Shown here: positions 51,350 through 60,538 of the stretch, piece by piece
How the letters are laid out: each line of letters opens with the position of its first letter
Numbering within the stretch: the first letter of the stretch is position 1
Assembly (NCBI GenBank): GCA_017549025.1
Contig: JAFYWB010000018.1
Span: 1-64,000, forward strand
Reading direction: 5' to 3'
DNA length: 64,000 nucleotides
From: Treponema sp.
GTDB lineage: Bacteria; Spirochaetota; Spirochaetia; Treponematales; Treponemataceae
Notes under the pieces: generated by a model
What the model was told of the DNA's origin: nothing
The model's database searches: none
What the model saw: the letters and a program-made list of their open reading frames with translations, nothing else
Made by a program: the position numbers and the translations under genes

Positions 51350-52831
51350 CTAACCGCAGCAAGGATGATTGGGCAGTGAAATTGCTTCGGGAGTTCCGTT
51401 CTTCATGCACAAGTGGACTGCCGCAGTTTTGAAGGCTCTAGGCAAGGCCAAAATATTGGGATTGTCTCCCACGTATTTTTTCTTGGCATCTTCCAGGGCC
51501 TCTTCAAAGGTGGCACGAGTTTTCAGTCCCATACCTCTGGCAATTCCAGGCTCCTGGGCACCGACGATGTAGATGGCAGAAGTATTCATCTCCGCAATAT
51601 GACCGCAGGAAATCATGGAAAATCCGTGGAAGGGGTGGAAGGCATTACAGTAGCGATACTGACGAATGTATTCCTCGTTGGTGGCAAAATACTCACCATA
51701 GCGATTCATATCTGGCAGGGTGTTCATGTAGTCCTTTTGGAACATGTCGTACATCTGGCGGGTGTAGGGCCACAGTTCATCGTGGAAGTAACCGTTGCAG
51801 ATGGAGGAACAAATGATAACGCAGCGGTCACTCATAATGCGCTTGTGACGGATAACCTGGGCAGAAAGGGCCTGCATCAGCATAATGGGATTGGTGCCCA
51901 TTCCCTCGCCGTAGTGGAAGAACTGAGGCATACCAAACACCAGAACGTCGTATTTTTTCTCTGCAAAGTGAACATAGGTTCGCTTGTCGGCAACCTTCCA
52001 GGAAAGAGCCTGCATCTCACCAGCATAACCAGAGAAAATTTCAATCTGGCGGGACTTGGTGTCCAGCACTGCATCACAGCAGAAGAATTTTTTACCCATG
52101 GCCTTTTCCATGTGCTGACCAATTTCATCAAACTTGGTGCGCATGAGAGAAGTACTGCTCACGGGAGTAAAATCCTTGCGGTGCATGACGCTGGGAACGT
52201 GGTGGGAGGCAATGGAGCGCCAGTGGGTAATTCCTGTGGCACAATGCTTGTAACCACCAGAATAGCCACCATAGGGATTACCCTGAACATGTCCAATCAA
52301 AACGGCCACGTCGCTTTCATATACATACTTGTTCATGAGAACAGGGTCTCCACGTTCGGTAGTTCCCAAATCCACCAAATGCTCGTAATCTTCGCTGTCG
52401 TGATTGATGATTTGGCCACAATGCCAGAACTCATCAAAAAGCTCTCGTCCCAGCACACCAAGAATCTCTTGTTCAGTATTTTTGCGGTGAAGGCCGTTGG
52501 AGCAAATCAGCAGGATGTCCTTTTTTTCCACACCAGCGGCATACAATTCCTGCAGCACCAGCTTGATGGAGATTTTTCTGTGGGAAGTGGCCTGCTCACC
52601 ACCCTTTACTCGGTCTGGGAATACAATAGTAACCTTGGAGCCTTTTTTTGCCAGCTTGGAAAGGGGCTCCATACCGATGGGATTCCGCAGGGACTGAAGG
52701 GTTCGCTCCTCCAATTCAGCTTCTGGAATGCAAGGAGGATCTGCCACTGTTTCACCAGGAATAAAAATATCGGTATTGTCGGGCAGCTGAGCATCCATCA
52801 TACCATGACCATATTCAAAAGAAAGTTTCAT
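51350..52831 (-). CDS. LarA-family (lactate racemase-like) protein
   Basis: 493 residues, about 70 longer than L. plantarum LarA, a nickel-pincer enzyme that racemises lactate. 'CSNGLHRKNTEQEILGVLG' keeps the first active His (H115), and 'GGYSGGYKHCATG' keeps the cofactor-anchoring Lys (K195) with a His 16 residues later (H211). The second acid-base His, expected ten residues before the Lys, is N185 in 'VQGNPYGGYSGG'. Substrate is therefore uncertain; other LarA homologues racemise different 2-hydroxy acids. Ends in 'HPCCG'. No larB, larC or larE in the window. GGAG precedes the ATG at 52831. Confidence 0.82.
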   Translation of the reverse strand: MKLSFEYGHGMMDAQLPDNTDIFIPGETVADPPCIPEAELEERTLQSLRNPIGMEPLSKLAKKGSKVTIVFPDRVKGGEQATSHRKISIKLVLQELYAAGVEKKDILLICSNGLHRKNTEQEILGVLGRELFDEFWHCGQIINHDSEDYEHLVDLGTTERGDPVLMNKYVYESDVAVLIGHVQGNPYGGYSGGYKHCATGITHWRSIASHHVPSVMHRKDFTPVSSTSLMRTKFDEIGQHMEKAMGKKFFCCDAVLDTKSRQIEIFSGYAGEMQALSWKVADKRTYVHFAEKKYDVLVFGMPQFFHYGEGMGTNPIMLMQALSAQVIRHKRIMSDRCVIICSSICNGYFHDELWPYTRQMYDMFQKDYMNTLPDMNRYGEYFATNEEYIRQYRYCNAFHPFHGFSMISCGHIAEMNTSAIYIVGAQEPGIARGMGLKTRATFEEALEDAKKKYVGDNPNILALPRAFKTAAVHLCMKNGTPEAISLPNHPCCG

Positions 52832-52900
52832 ATACGTACACTCCAAATAAATTTTCTTTACAAAATGTTGTACAAACTCACTGAGAATTCTACAAAAGAA

Positions 52901-53791
52901 TTAACAACCAGTGGCACCCTTCACATAGGTGGACACAATCTCCAGGTATTCCTGGGGATAAAAGCCAATGTCACCAGTAAAGCGGGTCAGAGCAATAAGC
53001 CCACCATCTAGCTCCTTGATGTTGCCAATAGATTCAGCATTTTCCTTTTTCAAGCCGCCACCGTACACTACAGGACAGGGACACAGGGATTTTACCTCTG
53101 CCGTTACCTGAGCAATCTGCTCTGCAGTGGGAGGAGTTTTTCCCGGACCAATGGCCCACAAAGGCTCGTAGCCAAGCACCACATTAGCGGTATCTACCCC
53201 AGCCAAGCCTTCTTCCAGCTGACGCTGCAGCACTTCACGGCGGCGGGGCAAATCCTCTGCAGATTCACCAATACAATAGAGTACCTTTAATCCAGCCTTT
53301 TGAGCACAGAGAATCTCCTTATTCAAAAGCTGATGCTGTACGGAAATGATTTTATCTGGATCAGCACCAGCCAAGGTCATGACGCTGGCCTTAGCCCGCC
53401 GCTCCTCGCTGTGTCCGATGATAACCCACTGGCAGTTCAGCTGCTTCATGGCAGAAGCGGTACGAAGGGAGGTGAAGGCTCCAAAATTGCCACCAACCTC
53501 CACGTCCTGACTATAAATGCTTTGGCAACCAAGCTGAAGGCGGGCCGTAGCTGGAGTGGTAGCCTTTGCTTCCAAGGCTTTGCCTGCAGGAATCAAGTGG
53601 GCTTCTGGAAAAAATACAGGAAACTGATAATCCTCAAGCTTCAGCCCCTCTTTTGCTACCAAAGAACCAAGTCCTTCCTCCAGCTCACCTGCAATATAGC
53701 TTCCCCATTCAGCAGGTGAAACCAAGGCATTCACACCACCAAAATTCCGCTGAATGTCAAAGCGCTTCAGATTCAGGAAAATATACTTCAT
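52901..53791 (-). CDS. Divergent triosephosphate isomerase-family protein
   Basis: 296 residues, about 45 longer than ordinary TIM. Catalytic residues are kept: N7 and K9 in 'LNLKRF', H127 in 'IIGHSEERR', E209 in 'GYEPLWAIGPGKT'. Insertions follow 'HSEERR' and the N-terminus, and the phosphate-gripping loops differ: 'YGGG' (243-246) instead of YGGS, and 'GLIALTRFTGDIGF' instead of GxLVGGASL. It may act on another sugar phosphate (for example an erythrulose phosphate) rather than be the glycolytic enzyme. AAGGAG seven bases upstream; 69 bases before the LarA gene. Confidence 0.85.
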   Translation of the reverse strand: MKYIFLNLKRFDIQRNFGGVNALVSPAEWGSYIAGELEEGLGSLVAKEGLKLEDYQFPVFFPEAHLIPAGKALEAKATTPATARLQLGCQSIYSQDVEVGGNFGAFTSLRTASAMKQLNCQWVIIGHSEERRAKASVMTLAGADPDKIISVQHQLLNKEILCAQKAGLKVLYCIGESAEDLPRRREVLQRQLEEGLAGVDTANVVLGYEPLWAIGPGKTPPTAEQIAQVTAEVKSLCPCPVVYGGGLKKENAESIGNIKELDGGLIALTRFTGDIGFYPQEYLEIVSTYVKGATGC

Positions 53792-53808
53792 AGACGCTCC
53801 TTATATAA

Positions 53809-53850
53809 TAGCTGAAAAATTTGCATACTTTATGCAAAAATTTTCAGCTA
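53809..53850. promoter_or_regulatory. Long inverted repeat upstream of the TIM-like gene
   Basis: TAGCTGAAAAATTTGCATA faces TATGCAAAAATTTTCAGCTA across CTT, with one gap and minor mismatches. It overlaps the expected promoter of the TIM-like gene; candidate operator or attenuator. Confidence 0.45.
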
Positions 53851-53907
53851 TTTTTCACGTAAAATCTATCATTTTCAGTTTATACTGTGATATTTCCTTT
53901 GTAAAGA

Positions 53908-53925
53908 AAAAATTTGCAAATTTTT
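53908..53925. promoter_or_regulatory. 18-bp perfect palindrome in the ABC/TIM divergent region
   Basis: AAAAATTTGCAAATTTTT shares its ATTTGCA core with the inverted repeat at 53809, so one regulator may bind both. Confidence 0.35.
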
Positions 53926-53948
53926 GAGTTTTTTTTCTCATTTTTTCC

Positions 53949-53977
53949 TTTACAAAAACAAATTCTGGGGTGATAAT
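53949..53977 (+). promoter_or_regulatory. ABC transporter promoter
   Basis: -35 TTTACA (53949-53954), 17-bp spacer, -10 GATAAT (53972-53977); leader about 70 nt with GGAGG. Confidence 0.5.
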
Positions 53978-54055
53978 CAAATTAATGAAGGGGTAAACTT
54001 CATCAACACTTGAAAAGAAATATCCCATAAAATTGATGGTTGGAGGCTTATTGAA

Positions 54056-54865
54056 ATGGAAAAGACAAGTGCACCCGCACCAAAAAAAATGCGGAAACTA
54101 AAGGACTTTAGCGACGGCAACAAGAAAACTAGGCTTATTCTGATGACAATTTCCATTATTGGTGGATTCCTTTTGTGGTATCTTATTACCTTGATTCCCA
54201 CCATCAACACCTTCTTGGCCAGTCCCAAGCAGGTTTGGCGAGCAATGCTTTCTGAAATTGCAGCAGATGGACGGTACTTTAAGGATATTACTATTTCACT
54301 GCAGCGTGTTCTCATTGGATTTGGACTGGCCTTCGTTTGTTCTATTCCAGTGGCATTCTTGATGGGTTGGTATCCCAAGGTACGCAACTTGGTGGAGCCT
54401 TGGATTCAGTTTTTCCGCACCATTCCACCTATTGCCTTGATTCCTCTGGTAATTTTGGCCATGGGCTTGGGTGAAGCACCAAAGTACACCATCATCTTTA
54501 TTGCAGCATTCCTTATCATGGTAGTAACCATCTATCAGGGAATTAAAGAAGTAGATAAAACCTTGGTAAAGGCAGCCTATACCTTTGGTGCCACCGACAA
54601 GGATCTCTTTTTGGACATAATGATTCCTGCATCCTTCCCCTTTATTCTGGTTGGAGCCCGACAGGGAATTGCAGCTTCATTGACCACCCTGATTGCAGCA
54701 GAATTGACTGGTACAATCTTTGGACTGGGAGCACGAATCCAAGGTGCCCAGCAGTTTATGGATACAGCCATCGTTCTTTTGGGAATCATTACTATTGGTA
54801 TCATCGGTTTTGTGTTGGACAAGATTCTTCTTTTCATTGAAAAGAAGCTTACCAAGTGGAAGTAA
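54056..54865 (+). CDS. ABC transporter permease (SsuC/TauC type)
   Basis: 269 residues, six helices. 'PWIQFFRTIPPIALIPLVIL' with 'AMGLGEAPKYTIIF' is the BPD_transp_1 loop of nitrate/sulfonate/taurine-type permeases; 'AYTFGATDKDLFLDIMIPAS' is the EAA coupling loop that docks the ATPase. Imports a small organic anion or similar compound together with the next two genes. GGAGG upstream. Confidence 0.93.
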   Translation: MEKTSAPAPKKMRKLKDFSDGNKKTRLILMTISIIGGFLLWYLITLIPTINTFLASPKQVWRAMLSEIAADGRYFKDITISLQRVLIGFGLAFVCSIPVAFLMGWYPKVRNLVEPWIQFFRTIPPIALIPLVILAMGLGEAPKYTIIFIAAFLIMVVTIYQGIKEVDKTLVKAAYTFGATDKDLFLDIMIPASFPFILVGARQGIAASLTTLIAAELTGTIFGLGARIQGAQQFMDTAIVLLGIITIGIIGFVLDKILLFIEKKLTKWK

Positions 54866-54906
54866 TAAAAAATCCCTACCGTTGAACCACATTTAGGAGG
54901 AAAAAC

Positions 54907-55707
54907 ATGGCAGAAACATTGATTAAGATAGATGGAGTACGAAAGGAATACAAGGTAGACGCTGGCCCAAACGTAGTAGCTTTGAACGGTGTTAATCTGG
55001 ATATAAAAGAAAACGAGTTCATTTGTGTTGTTGGGCCTTCTGGCTGCGGAAAAACCACCCTGCTGAACATTATTGCAGGACTTGAGCCCTTTGATTCTGG
55101 CTCTGTTACCATCCACGGCGAAGATATTATTGGACCAGGCCCTGACCGAGGCGTTATTTTCCAGCAGTACGCCCTCTTCCCTTGGATGACCGTACGCAAG
55201 AACATTGAATACGGATTGAAATTCCAGAAAAAGAAGGACGGAACAACCTATACTCCAGAAGAAAAACGAGAGTTGGCAGAACGCTACATCAAGATGGTTA
55301 ATTTGACAGGCTTTGAAGACAGCTATCCCAAGGCTCTGTCTGGAGGAATGAAGCAGCGTGTAGCCATTGCTCGTGGGTATGCATTGAATCCAGAAGTACT
55401 GCTGATGGACGAGCCCTTTGGAGCCTTGGATGCCCAAACTCGTGCCCAGCTGCAGGAAGATTTGCTGCAAACCTGGCAAAATGAAAAGAAAACAGCCTTC
55501 TTCATTACCCACGACGTTGATGAAGCTGTTCTTTTGGCCACCCGTGTTGTTATCATGAGTGCACGACCAGGACAAATCAAGGAGATTATCGATATTGATT
55601 TGCCTTATCCCCGCACACAGGCTTCAAAGATGGATCCTGAGTTTATTCGTCTGAAGAATTACATTTGGGATACCGTTTACAAGATGTATCTGGAGATTCC
55701 TAAATAA
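54907..55707 (+). CDS. ABC transporter ATPase (SsuB/TauB type)
   Basis: 266 residues. Walker A 'VVGPSGCGKTTLLNII', Q-loop 'VIFQQYALFPWMTVRKNIEY', signature 'LSGGMKQRVAIARGYALNPE', Walker B 'VLLMDEPFGALDAQTRAQLQ', switch 'FFITHDVDEAVLLATRVVIM'. Energises the neighbouring permease. Preceded by AGGAGG 42 bases after the permease stop. Confidence 0.95.
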   Translation: MAETLIKIDGVRKEYKVDAGPNVVALNGVNLDIKENEFICVVGPSGCGKTTLLNIIAGLEPFDSGSVTIHGEDIIGPGPDRGVIFQQYALFPWMTVRKNIEYGLKFQKKKDGTTYTPEEKRELAERYIKMVNLTGFEDSYPKALSGGMKQRVAIARGYALNPEVLLMDEPFGALDAQTRAQLQEDLLQTWQNEKKTAFFITHDVDEAVLLATRVVIMSARPGQIKEIIDIDLPYPRTQASKMDPEFIRLKNYIWDTVYKMYLEIPK

Positions 55708-55794
55708 GGTGCATTAACAAATTTTATGAAAAACTTGCTTTTGTAACCAAGTTGTCATAGAATTGATATAATGAATATATGCAAGGAGGAGTAA

Positions 55795-56931
55795 ATGAAA
55801 AGATTTACCTTGGTAGCACTGGCTTTGCTTTGTGCTGTTTCAGTAGTTTTTGCTGGTGGTGGAAAAGATAGCGGAACAACTTCTTTGACAAAGGTTCGCA
55901 TCGGTATCCACGGAAATGAAGGTGGAGCCCCTCTGGCCGCAGTTGCCAAGGAGCAGGGTATCTTCGCTAAGTACGGAATTGACCCCATTTTCACTATCGT
56001 AGAAAGTGGTCCTGCAGAAATGACTGCTATGCGTGCTGATAACCGCACACTTGATGTTGGTTATATTGGTGCAGGTGTTGCTTGGAACCCCATCGATGGA
56101 GCAGGAAACTCCCTGTCCTTCGTTTTCCTTGATGTTTTGAGTAATGCTGAAATGCTTTTGGCAAAGAAAGGCATTTTCAATGATGCAAACAAGAACGGCA
56201 AGTACGACAACAACGAGATTTTTGATGGTCTGAAGGGTCGCACTGTATACATCGAAGTTGGTACAACTCCTGGTGGTTGGTTCAAGAACCTAATCGACTT
56301 GGTAAACGAAGGAAAGGCTGATGCTGACAAGCTGTGGATTTCCAGCGAAACTTCTTCTTACCTTGCTGGTTACACCGCTCCCAACTCCAATCCTGCCAAC
56401 AAGGTTGACGTAATCAATACATTGAACTCCAACCTTCCTGCTGGTATGGCCACTGGACAGATGGACATTATTGCAGCCTATTCTCCTGCAACAGTAACTA
56501 TCTTGAATACTAACAAGAACGTAGAAAAGGTTGCTACAACTGTTGGAAACTTCCCTCCCCACCTGTCCTTCCCCTCAACTTGGGTAGCCAGCGACAAGTG
56601 GATTGCTGAGAATCCTGCTGTTGCGCAGAACTTCATCAACGCTTTGTATGAAGCAGCTATTTGGCGTGCCAATAACTTGGACGAAGCCATGAGAGCTGGT
56701 GAAAGACTGTCCCAGAAGCCCTCTGGAACATTCGACCCCACCAACTTGGTTGCTCCTACCAAGGCTGAATATCAGGAATGGTTCGGTGCAAAGACTGGTC
56801 GTGGATACCAGTACATGAAGGCCCTGTACGATGCCAAGACTGGAAACGTACCAGAAGGCAATCCTGTAAAGCCCTTTGAAAAGGCTTTCAATGACACCTT
56901 GATTACAACTGCAATCAAGACTGTAAAATAA
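55795..56931 (+). CDS. ABC transporter substrate-binding protein (SsuA/TauA-like)
   Basis: 378 residues with signal peptide 'LVALALLCAVSVVFAGGGKD', cut probably after VFA; no lipobox Cys. The mature protein follows the NMT1/SsuA-like pattern ('GIDPIFTIVESGPAEMTAMR', 'TLDVGYIGAGVAWNPIDGAG', 'LPAGMATGQMDIIAAYSPAT', 'HLSFPSTWVASDKWIAENPA'). An insertion near 'DANKNGKYDNNEIFDG' looks like a calcium-binding EF-hand-type or dockerin-like loop. Ligand unknown. A TATAAT at 55767 and strong AAGGAGG suggest extra expression over the first two genes. Confidence 0.9.
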   Translation: MKRFTLVALALLCAVSVVFAGGGKDSGTTSLTKVRIGIHGNEGGAPLAAVAKEQGIFAKYGIDPIFTIVESGPAEMTAMRADNRTLDVGYIGAGVAWNPIDGAGNSLSFVFLDVLSNAEMLLAKKGIFNDANKNGKYDNNEIFDGLKGRTVYIEVGTTPGGWFKNLIDLVNEGKADADKLWISSETSSYLAGYTAPNSNPANKVDVINTLNSNLPAGMATGQMDIIAAYSPATVTILNTNKNVEKVATTVGNFPPHLSFPSTWVASDKWIAENPAVAQNFINALYEAAIWRANNLDEAMRAGERLSQKPSGTFDPTNLVAPTKAEYQEWFGAKTGRGYQYMKALYDAKTGNVPEGNPVKPFEKAFNDTLITTAIKTVK

Positions 56932-56956
56932 GTTCCGTCAATCGGAGTGAAAAAAT

Positions 56957-57008
56957 GGGATGTTCTTCAAGTCCTGAAGGTTTCAGTGGCTTGGAACATC
57001 CCTTTTTT
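56957..57008 (+). terminator. ABC transporter operon terminator
   Basis: GGGATGTTC (56957-56965) pairs with GAACATCCC (56994-57002), followed by TTTTTT. Confidence 0.85.
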
Positions 57009-57038
57009 ATAACTATTTTGTAACAAGAAGGATTTGGG

Positions 57039-58319
57039 ATGCTTGAACTAAGAACAGACGCTTTACCACTTTCCTCAGAAGAAATTCAGAGTGAAATCAA
57101 CAAAAGAAAAGAAGACATTCTCCAGGTACAGCAGGGAAAAATCGGAGACACCAACAGGCTCGGTTGGTTTACCCTACCTAGCCAGCTGGAGGAGTATCTA
57201 GCTCCCATACTTGCTGCAGCAGAAAAAATCAAAACCATAGCCACCCATTTGATTGTTGTGGGCATTGGAGGCTCTAATCGAGGCTCCATGGCAGCGATTC
57301 AAGCTTTGAGCCATCAGATTTCCTCACCAGTGACCATCAGCTATGCTGGAGATAGCTTGAGTCAAATGCATTTGCAAGAAGCCTTGGAATTAGTGGAAAA
57401 AGAAAATGTGGCCATCAACGTTATTGCCAAGGATTTTAACACCTTGGAGCCAGGCATTACCTTTCGGCTTTTACGCACTGCCCTAGAAAAAAAATACGGT
57501 GCTGAATACCACAAGAGAGTCTTTGTCACAGGTAGCAGAGGACCAGGTCAGCTGTATGATGTGGCTACTGACCATGGCTATCACTTCTTGGATTTTCCCG
57601 ATAGCTTTGGCGGCCGTTTTTCCGTGTTGTCGGCAGTGGGACTGCTGCCCATGGCTGTAGCAGGAGTGGACCTGTATCGACTTTTTCACGGAGCCCAAGC
57701 AGCGGAACACTATCTAAAATCAACAGAGCCAGAGAAAAATCAGGGTGTAATCTACGCTGTCACACGAAATCTGCTCTTTCAAAAAAACTTTACCTTGGAA
57801 AGCTTAGTACTTTTTGAACCAGACCTGCTGCATTTGGGGCGCTGGTGGGTACAGCTTTTTGCAGAATCAGAAGGAAAGACTGAAAAAGCAATTTTTCCCG
57901 TGAGCTTTATGTATTCAGATGACTTGCATGCCGTAGGACAATATGTTCAAGAAGGACGACGCTGCATTGCAGAAACCTATCTCAAGCTTTTTCATCCCAA
58001 CAAACCACTGGTAATTCCAGAGTCTCCCGTAGTTGCAGATGGATTTAACTATCTTTCTGGCAAGGAATTCCAGTTCTTGAATGAAACTGTATATCAGGCT
58101 GCACTGGAGGCCCATAAAAACGACGGCATTCCCTGCACCCAATTCATTTCGGAAACCACAATTTGTCCAGAAATAATCGGCTATTTCTTCTATTACTCTT
58201 TCTTTGTCTGCTATCTTTCCTGTGTATTGCTTGAAGTAAATCCCTTTGACCAAGAAGGTGTAGAAGGATACAAGCGGAACATGTACGCATTGCTGGGAAA
58301 ATATACGCAGGAAAGCTAA
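57039..58319 (+). CDS. pgi: Glucose-6-phosphate isomerase
   Basis: 426 residues, a short bacterial Pgi interconverting glucose-6-P and fructose-6-P. 'IVVGIGGSNRGSMAAIQAL', 'FPDSFGGRFSVLSAVGLLPM', 'WWVQLFAESEGKTEKAIFPV', 'SDDLHAVGQYVQEG' and 'EVNPFDQEGVEGYKRNMY' are the sugar-phosphate and catalytic motifs. The usual GIGGSYLG reads GIGGSNRG. It leads the pgi-lacI-nagA-pfk cluster; AGAAGGA precedes the ATG. Confidence 0.94.
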   Translation: MLELRTDALPLSSEEIQSEINKRKEDILQVQQGKIGDTNRLGWFTLPSQLEEYLAPILAAAEKIKTIATHLIVVGIGGSNRGSMAAIQALSHQISSPVTISYAGDSLSQMHLQEALELVEKENVAINVIAKDFNTLEPGITFRLLRTALEKKYGAEYHKRVFVTGSRGPGQLYDVATDHGYHFLDFPDSFGGRFSVLSAVGLLPMAVAGVDLYRLFHGAQAAEHYLKSTEPEKNQGVIYAVTRNLLFQKNFTLESLVLFEPDLLHLGRWWVQLFAESEGKTEKAIFPVSFMYSDDLHAVGQYVQEGRRCIAETYLKLFHPNKPLVIPESPVVADGFNYLSGKEFQFLNETVYQAALEAHKNDGIPCTQFISETTICPEIIGYFFYYSFFVCYLSCVLLEVNPFDQEGVEGYKRNMYALLGKYTQES

Positions 58320-58320
58320 T

Positions 58321-59355
58321 ATGAAGGTACGACTGAAGGATATTGCTCAGGAAACAGGGGTCTCCATTTCCACCGTGTCCCGGATTTTAAGTGGTAACGG
58401 TTATCGCAAGGAAGGAGACAAAAATGCCCAGCTGGTGATTGACGCTGCCAAACGTATGGGTTTTTTTGCCAAGGATTCTGGACACAGAATGATTGTGCAG
58501 GGGGATAAGATTCAGCAGAATTATTCCATTGGCTGTATTCTTACCTCTGCCCATGAAACCTTTGTGTCGCCCTTCTTTTCTTCCATGCTGGCAGCCATTC
58601 AGCAGGAATTAAGCCACTGGCAAGACCTTATTCAGTACAACCTCATTGTTACCAGCCTGACAGATCCAGGGTTTTCTCACATTTTGGAATCAGAAAACCT
58701 TGATTGTGCCATTATTCTTGGACGCACCAGCCAAGAAAATATTGTGCGACTGAAGGAAACAATTCCTCACCTAGTGTACGCTGGGGCAAATAAAATGAGC
58801 TGCTCCATTGACGAAGTAATTTGCGACGGCTACGCAGGTGTTCAGCGGGCGGTGGAATATTTTGTGGGCTTGGGTCACCGGAACATCGGGTTTATTGGAC
58901 CAGTGAATCAACAGCCCCAGCTTTTTAACGAGCATCGTTTTACTGGCTTTACGGACGCACTGGCTCGTTCGGGCCTTTCGGTACAGCCAGCCCACGTGGT
59001 GGATGCAATCCTTACCTCCACCGCTGGCTATGAGGCTGCAGAAAAAATGCTCCAAACAGGTAACTTACCTACGGCCATCTTCTGTGCCAACGACACCGTG
59101 GCACTGGGAGCCATGCGGGCCTTTGAGGATGCAGGCCTTCACATTCCCGATGATATTTCCATTATGGGATTCGATAATATTGATATGGCACAGTTTGTAA
59201 AGCCCGCATTAACTACAATTTCCGTGCCTACCTGGGAATTGGGTCGCTTGGCGGTAAAGGTGCTTATGGACAGGATTGAAACCGGACGGTGTTATCCCTT
59301 GCAGGTAACGCTACCCTTCCAGCTAATAGAACGAGAAAGCTGCAAATCACTGTAG
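58321..59355 (+). CDS. LacI-family transcriptional regulator
   Basis: 344 residues. N-terminal helix-turn-helix 'LKDIAQETGVSISTVSRILS' and hinge 'NAQLVIDAAKRMGF', then a sugar-binding type I fold ('HRNIGFIGPVNQQPQLFNEH', 'PTAIFCANDTVALGAMRAFE', 'PDDISIMGFDNIDMAQFVKP'). The start is one base after the pgi stop. It probably senses an amino sugar or sugar phosphate and controls this cluster; I could not spot a convincing LacI operator. Confidence 0.93.
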   Translation: MKVRLKDIAQETGVSISTVSRILSGNGYRKEGDKNAQLVIDAAKRMGFFAKDSGHRMIVQGDKIQQNYSIGCILTSAHETFVSPFFSSMLAAIQQELSHWQDLIQYNLIVTSLTDPGFSHILESENLDCAIILGRTSQENIVRLKETIPHLVYAGANKMSCSIDEVICDGYAGVQRAVEYFVGLGHRNIGFIGPVNQQPQLFNEHRFTGFTDALARSGLSVQPAHVVDAILTSTAGYEAAEKMLQTGNLPTAIFCANDTVALGAMRAFEDAGLHIPDDISIMGFDNIDMAQFVKPALTTISVPTWELGRLAVKVLMDRIETGRCYPLQVTLPFQLIERESCKSL

Positions 59356-59370
59356 ATTTTAGGAGGATAT

Positions 59371-60528
59371 ATGAAACGAACAATTATTAAGGATGCCAAC
59401 ATCCTCACTCCCCAGGGCTTCCAGCGGGGAAATCTGATTATTGAAAACGGAAAAATTCTGGAGGTGGCATCTCCTTTAATGCCAGAAAATTCCCAGATTA
59501 TTCAGGGAAAGGGACGAAAAATCGTTCCTGGCTTTGTTGACATTCATACCCACGGTGCAGTGGGAGTAGATTTTAACCACGCAGAGGCTGAAGATGTGGT
59601 AAAGGTAGCAGATTTTTTTGCCTCACAAGGTGTCACCAGCTTTTATCCTGCAGTGTTAACCGATGAAATCCCAGTGATGTGCCAGCGACTGGCAGCCGTA
59701 GCAAAGGCAAAGAATGAGCTGGGTTGTTCTGCTGTGGCAGGCATTCATCTGGAAGGCCCCTTCCTTTCACCTGCCTACAAGGGGGCAATGCCAGAGCATT
59801 TGTTGCAAAAGCCCGACTACAATCTGTTCTGTCAATTCCAAGAGGCTGCCCAGGGCCTTATCAAGGTTATTACCATTGCCCCTGAGCTGGAGGGAGCCGT
59901 GGAGCTGATTCAACGGCTAAGCCAGGAGGGAGTGCGGGTATCCTTGGGCCACAGCGGAGCCAGCTACGAGCAGGCCATAAGAGCCATTCAAGCGGGAGCC
60001 GCCAGCACCACTCACACCATGAACGGCATGAAGCTTCTGCACATGCACGACCCTGCCATCCTTACTGCAGTGCTGGAATCTGACGTATACTGCGAAATGA
60101 TTTGTGACGGCTTCCACCTCCATCCACCCATCGTTCGGCTCTTGCTAAAGATAAAGGGACTGAATCGCATGGTTCCCGTTACCGACAGTATTATGGCTGC
60201 GGGCTGTCCTGATGGAGAATATGTGCTGGGAGTAAATCCTGTAATTGTGGAAGGTGGAGACGCAAAGCTTAAAACTACAGGCGTTCGGGCAGGCAGCACC
60301 CTCACCATGAAGCGAGCCTTAGACAATCTGCGCCAGTTCACCACCCTACCAGAGGAGGATTTGTACCGTCTTGTTTCTGAAAATGCAGCCCGCCTTATGG
60401 GAATTTTCGATTACACAGGCTCCATTCAGCAGGGCAAGCAGGCAGATTTGGTGCTTTTGAACCAGAACAACGAAATTGACCTGGTATTTACCCAGGGTCA
60501 AATCACATATTATTCACAAGAAAACTAG
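59371..60528 (+). CDS. nagA: N-acetylglucosamine-6-phosphate deacetylase
   Basis: 385 residues, amidohydrolase-fold enzyme releasing acetate from GlcNAc-6-P. 'VPGFVDIHTHGAVGVDF', 'AGIHLEGPFLSPAYKGAMPE' (metal Glu), 'VSLGHSGASYEQAIRAIQAG', 'STTHTMNGMKLLHMHDP' (metal His) and 'MVPVTDSIMAAGCPDGEY' (catalytic Asp) are all in place. AGGAGG seven bases upstream. The product glucosamine-6-P needs NagB, which is not in this window. Confidence 0.94.
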   Translation: MKRTIIKDANILTPQGFQRGNLIIENGKILEVASPLMPENSQIIQGKGRKIVPGFVDIHTHGAVGVDFNHAEAEDVVKVADFFASQGVTSFYPAVLTDEIPVMCQRLAAVAKAKNELGCSAVAGIHLEGPFLSPAYKGAMPEHLLQKPDYNLFCQFQEAAQGLIKVITIAPELEGAVELIQRLSQEGVRVSLGHSGASYEQAIRAIQAGAASTTHTMNGMKLLHMHDPAILTAVLESDVYCEMICDGFHLHPPIVRLLLKIKGLNRMVPVTDSIMAAGCPDGEYVLGVNPVIVEGGDAKLKTTGVRAGSTLTMKRALDNLRQFTTLPEEDLYRLVSENAARLMGIFDYTGSIQQGKQADLVLLNQNNEIDLVFTQGQITYYSQEN

Positions 60529-60538
60529 GAGAACCAAC

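Noticed and set aside
51413-53011. A 532-codon open frame opposite the LarA-family gene
   Set aside because: Antisense shadow of a clear family member; no start signal and no recognisable motif.
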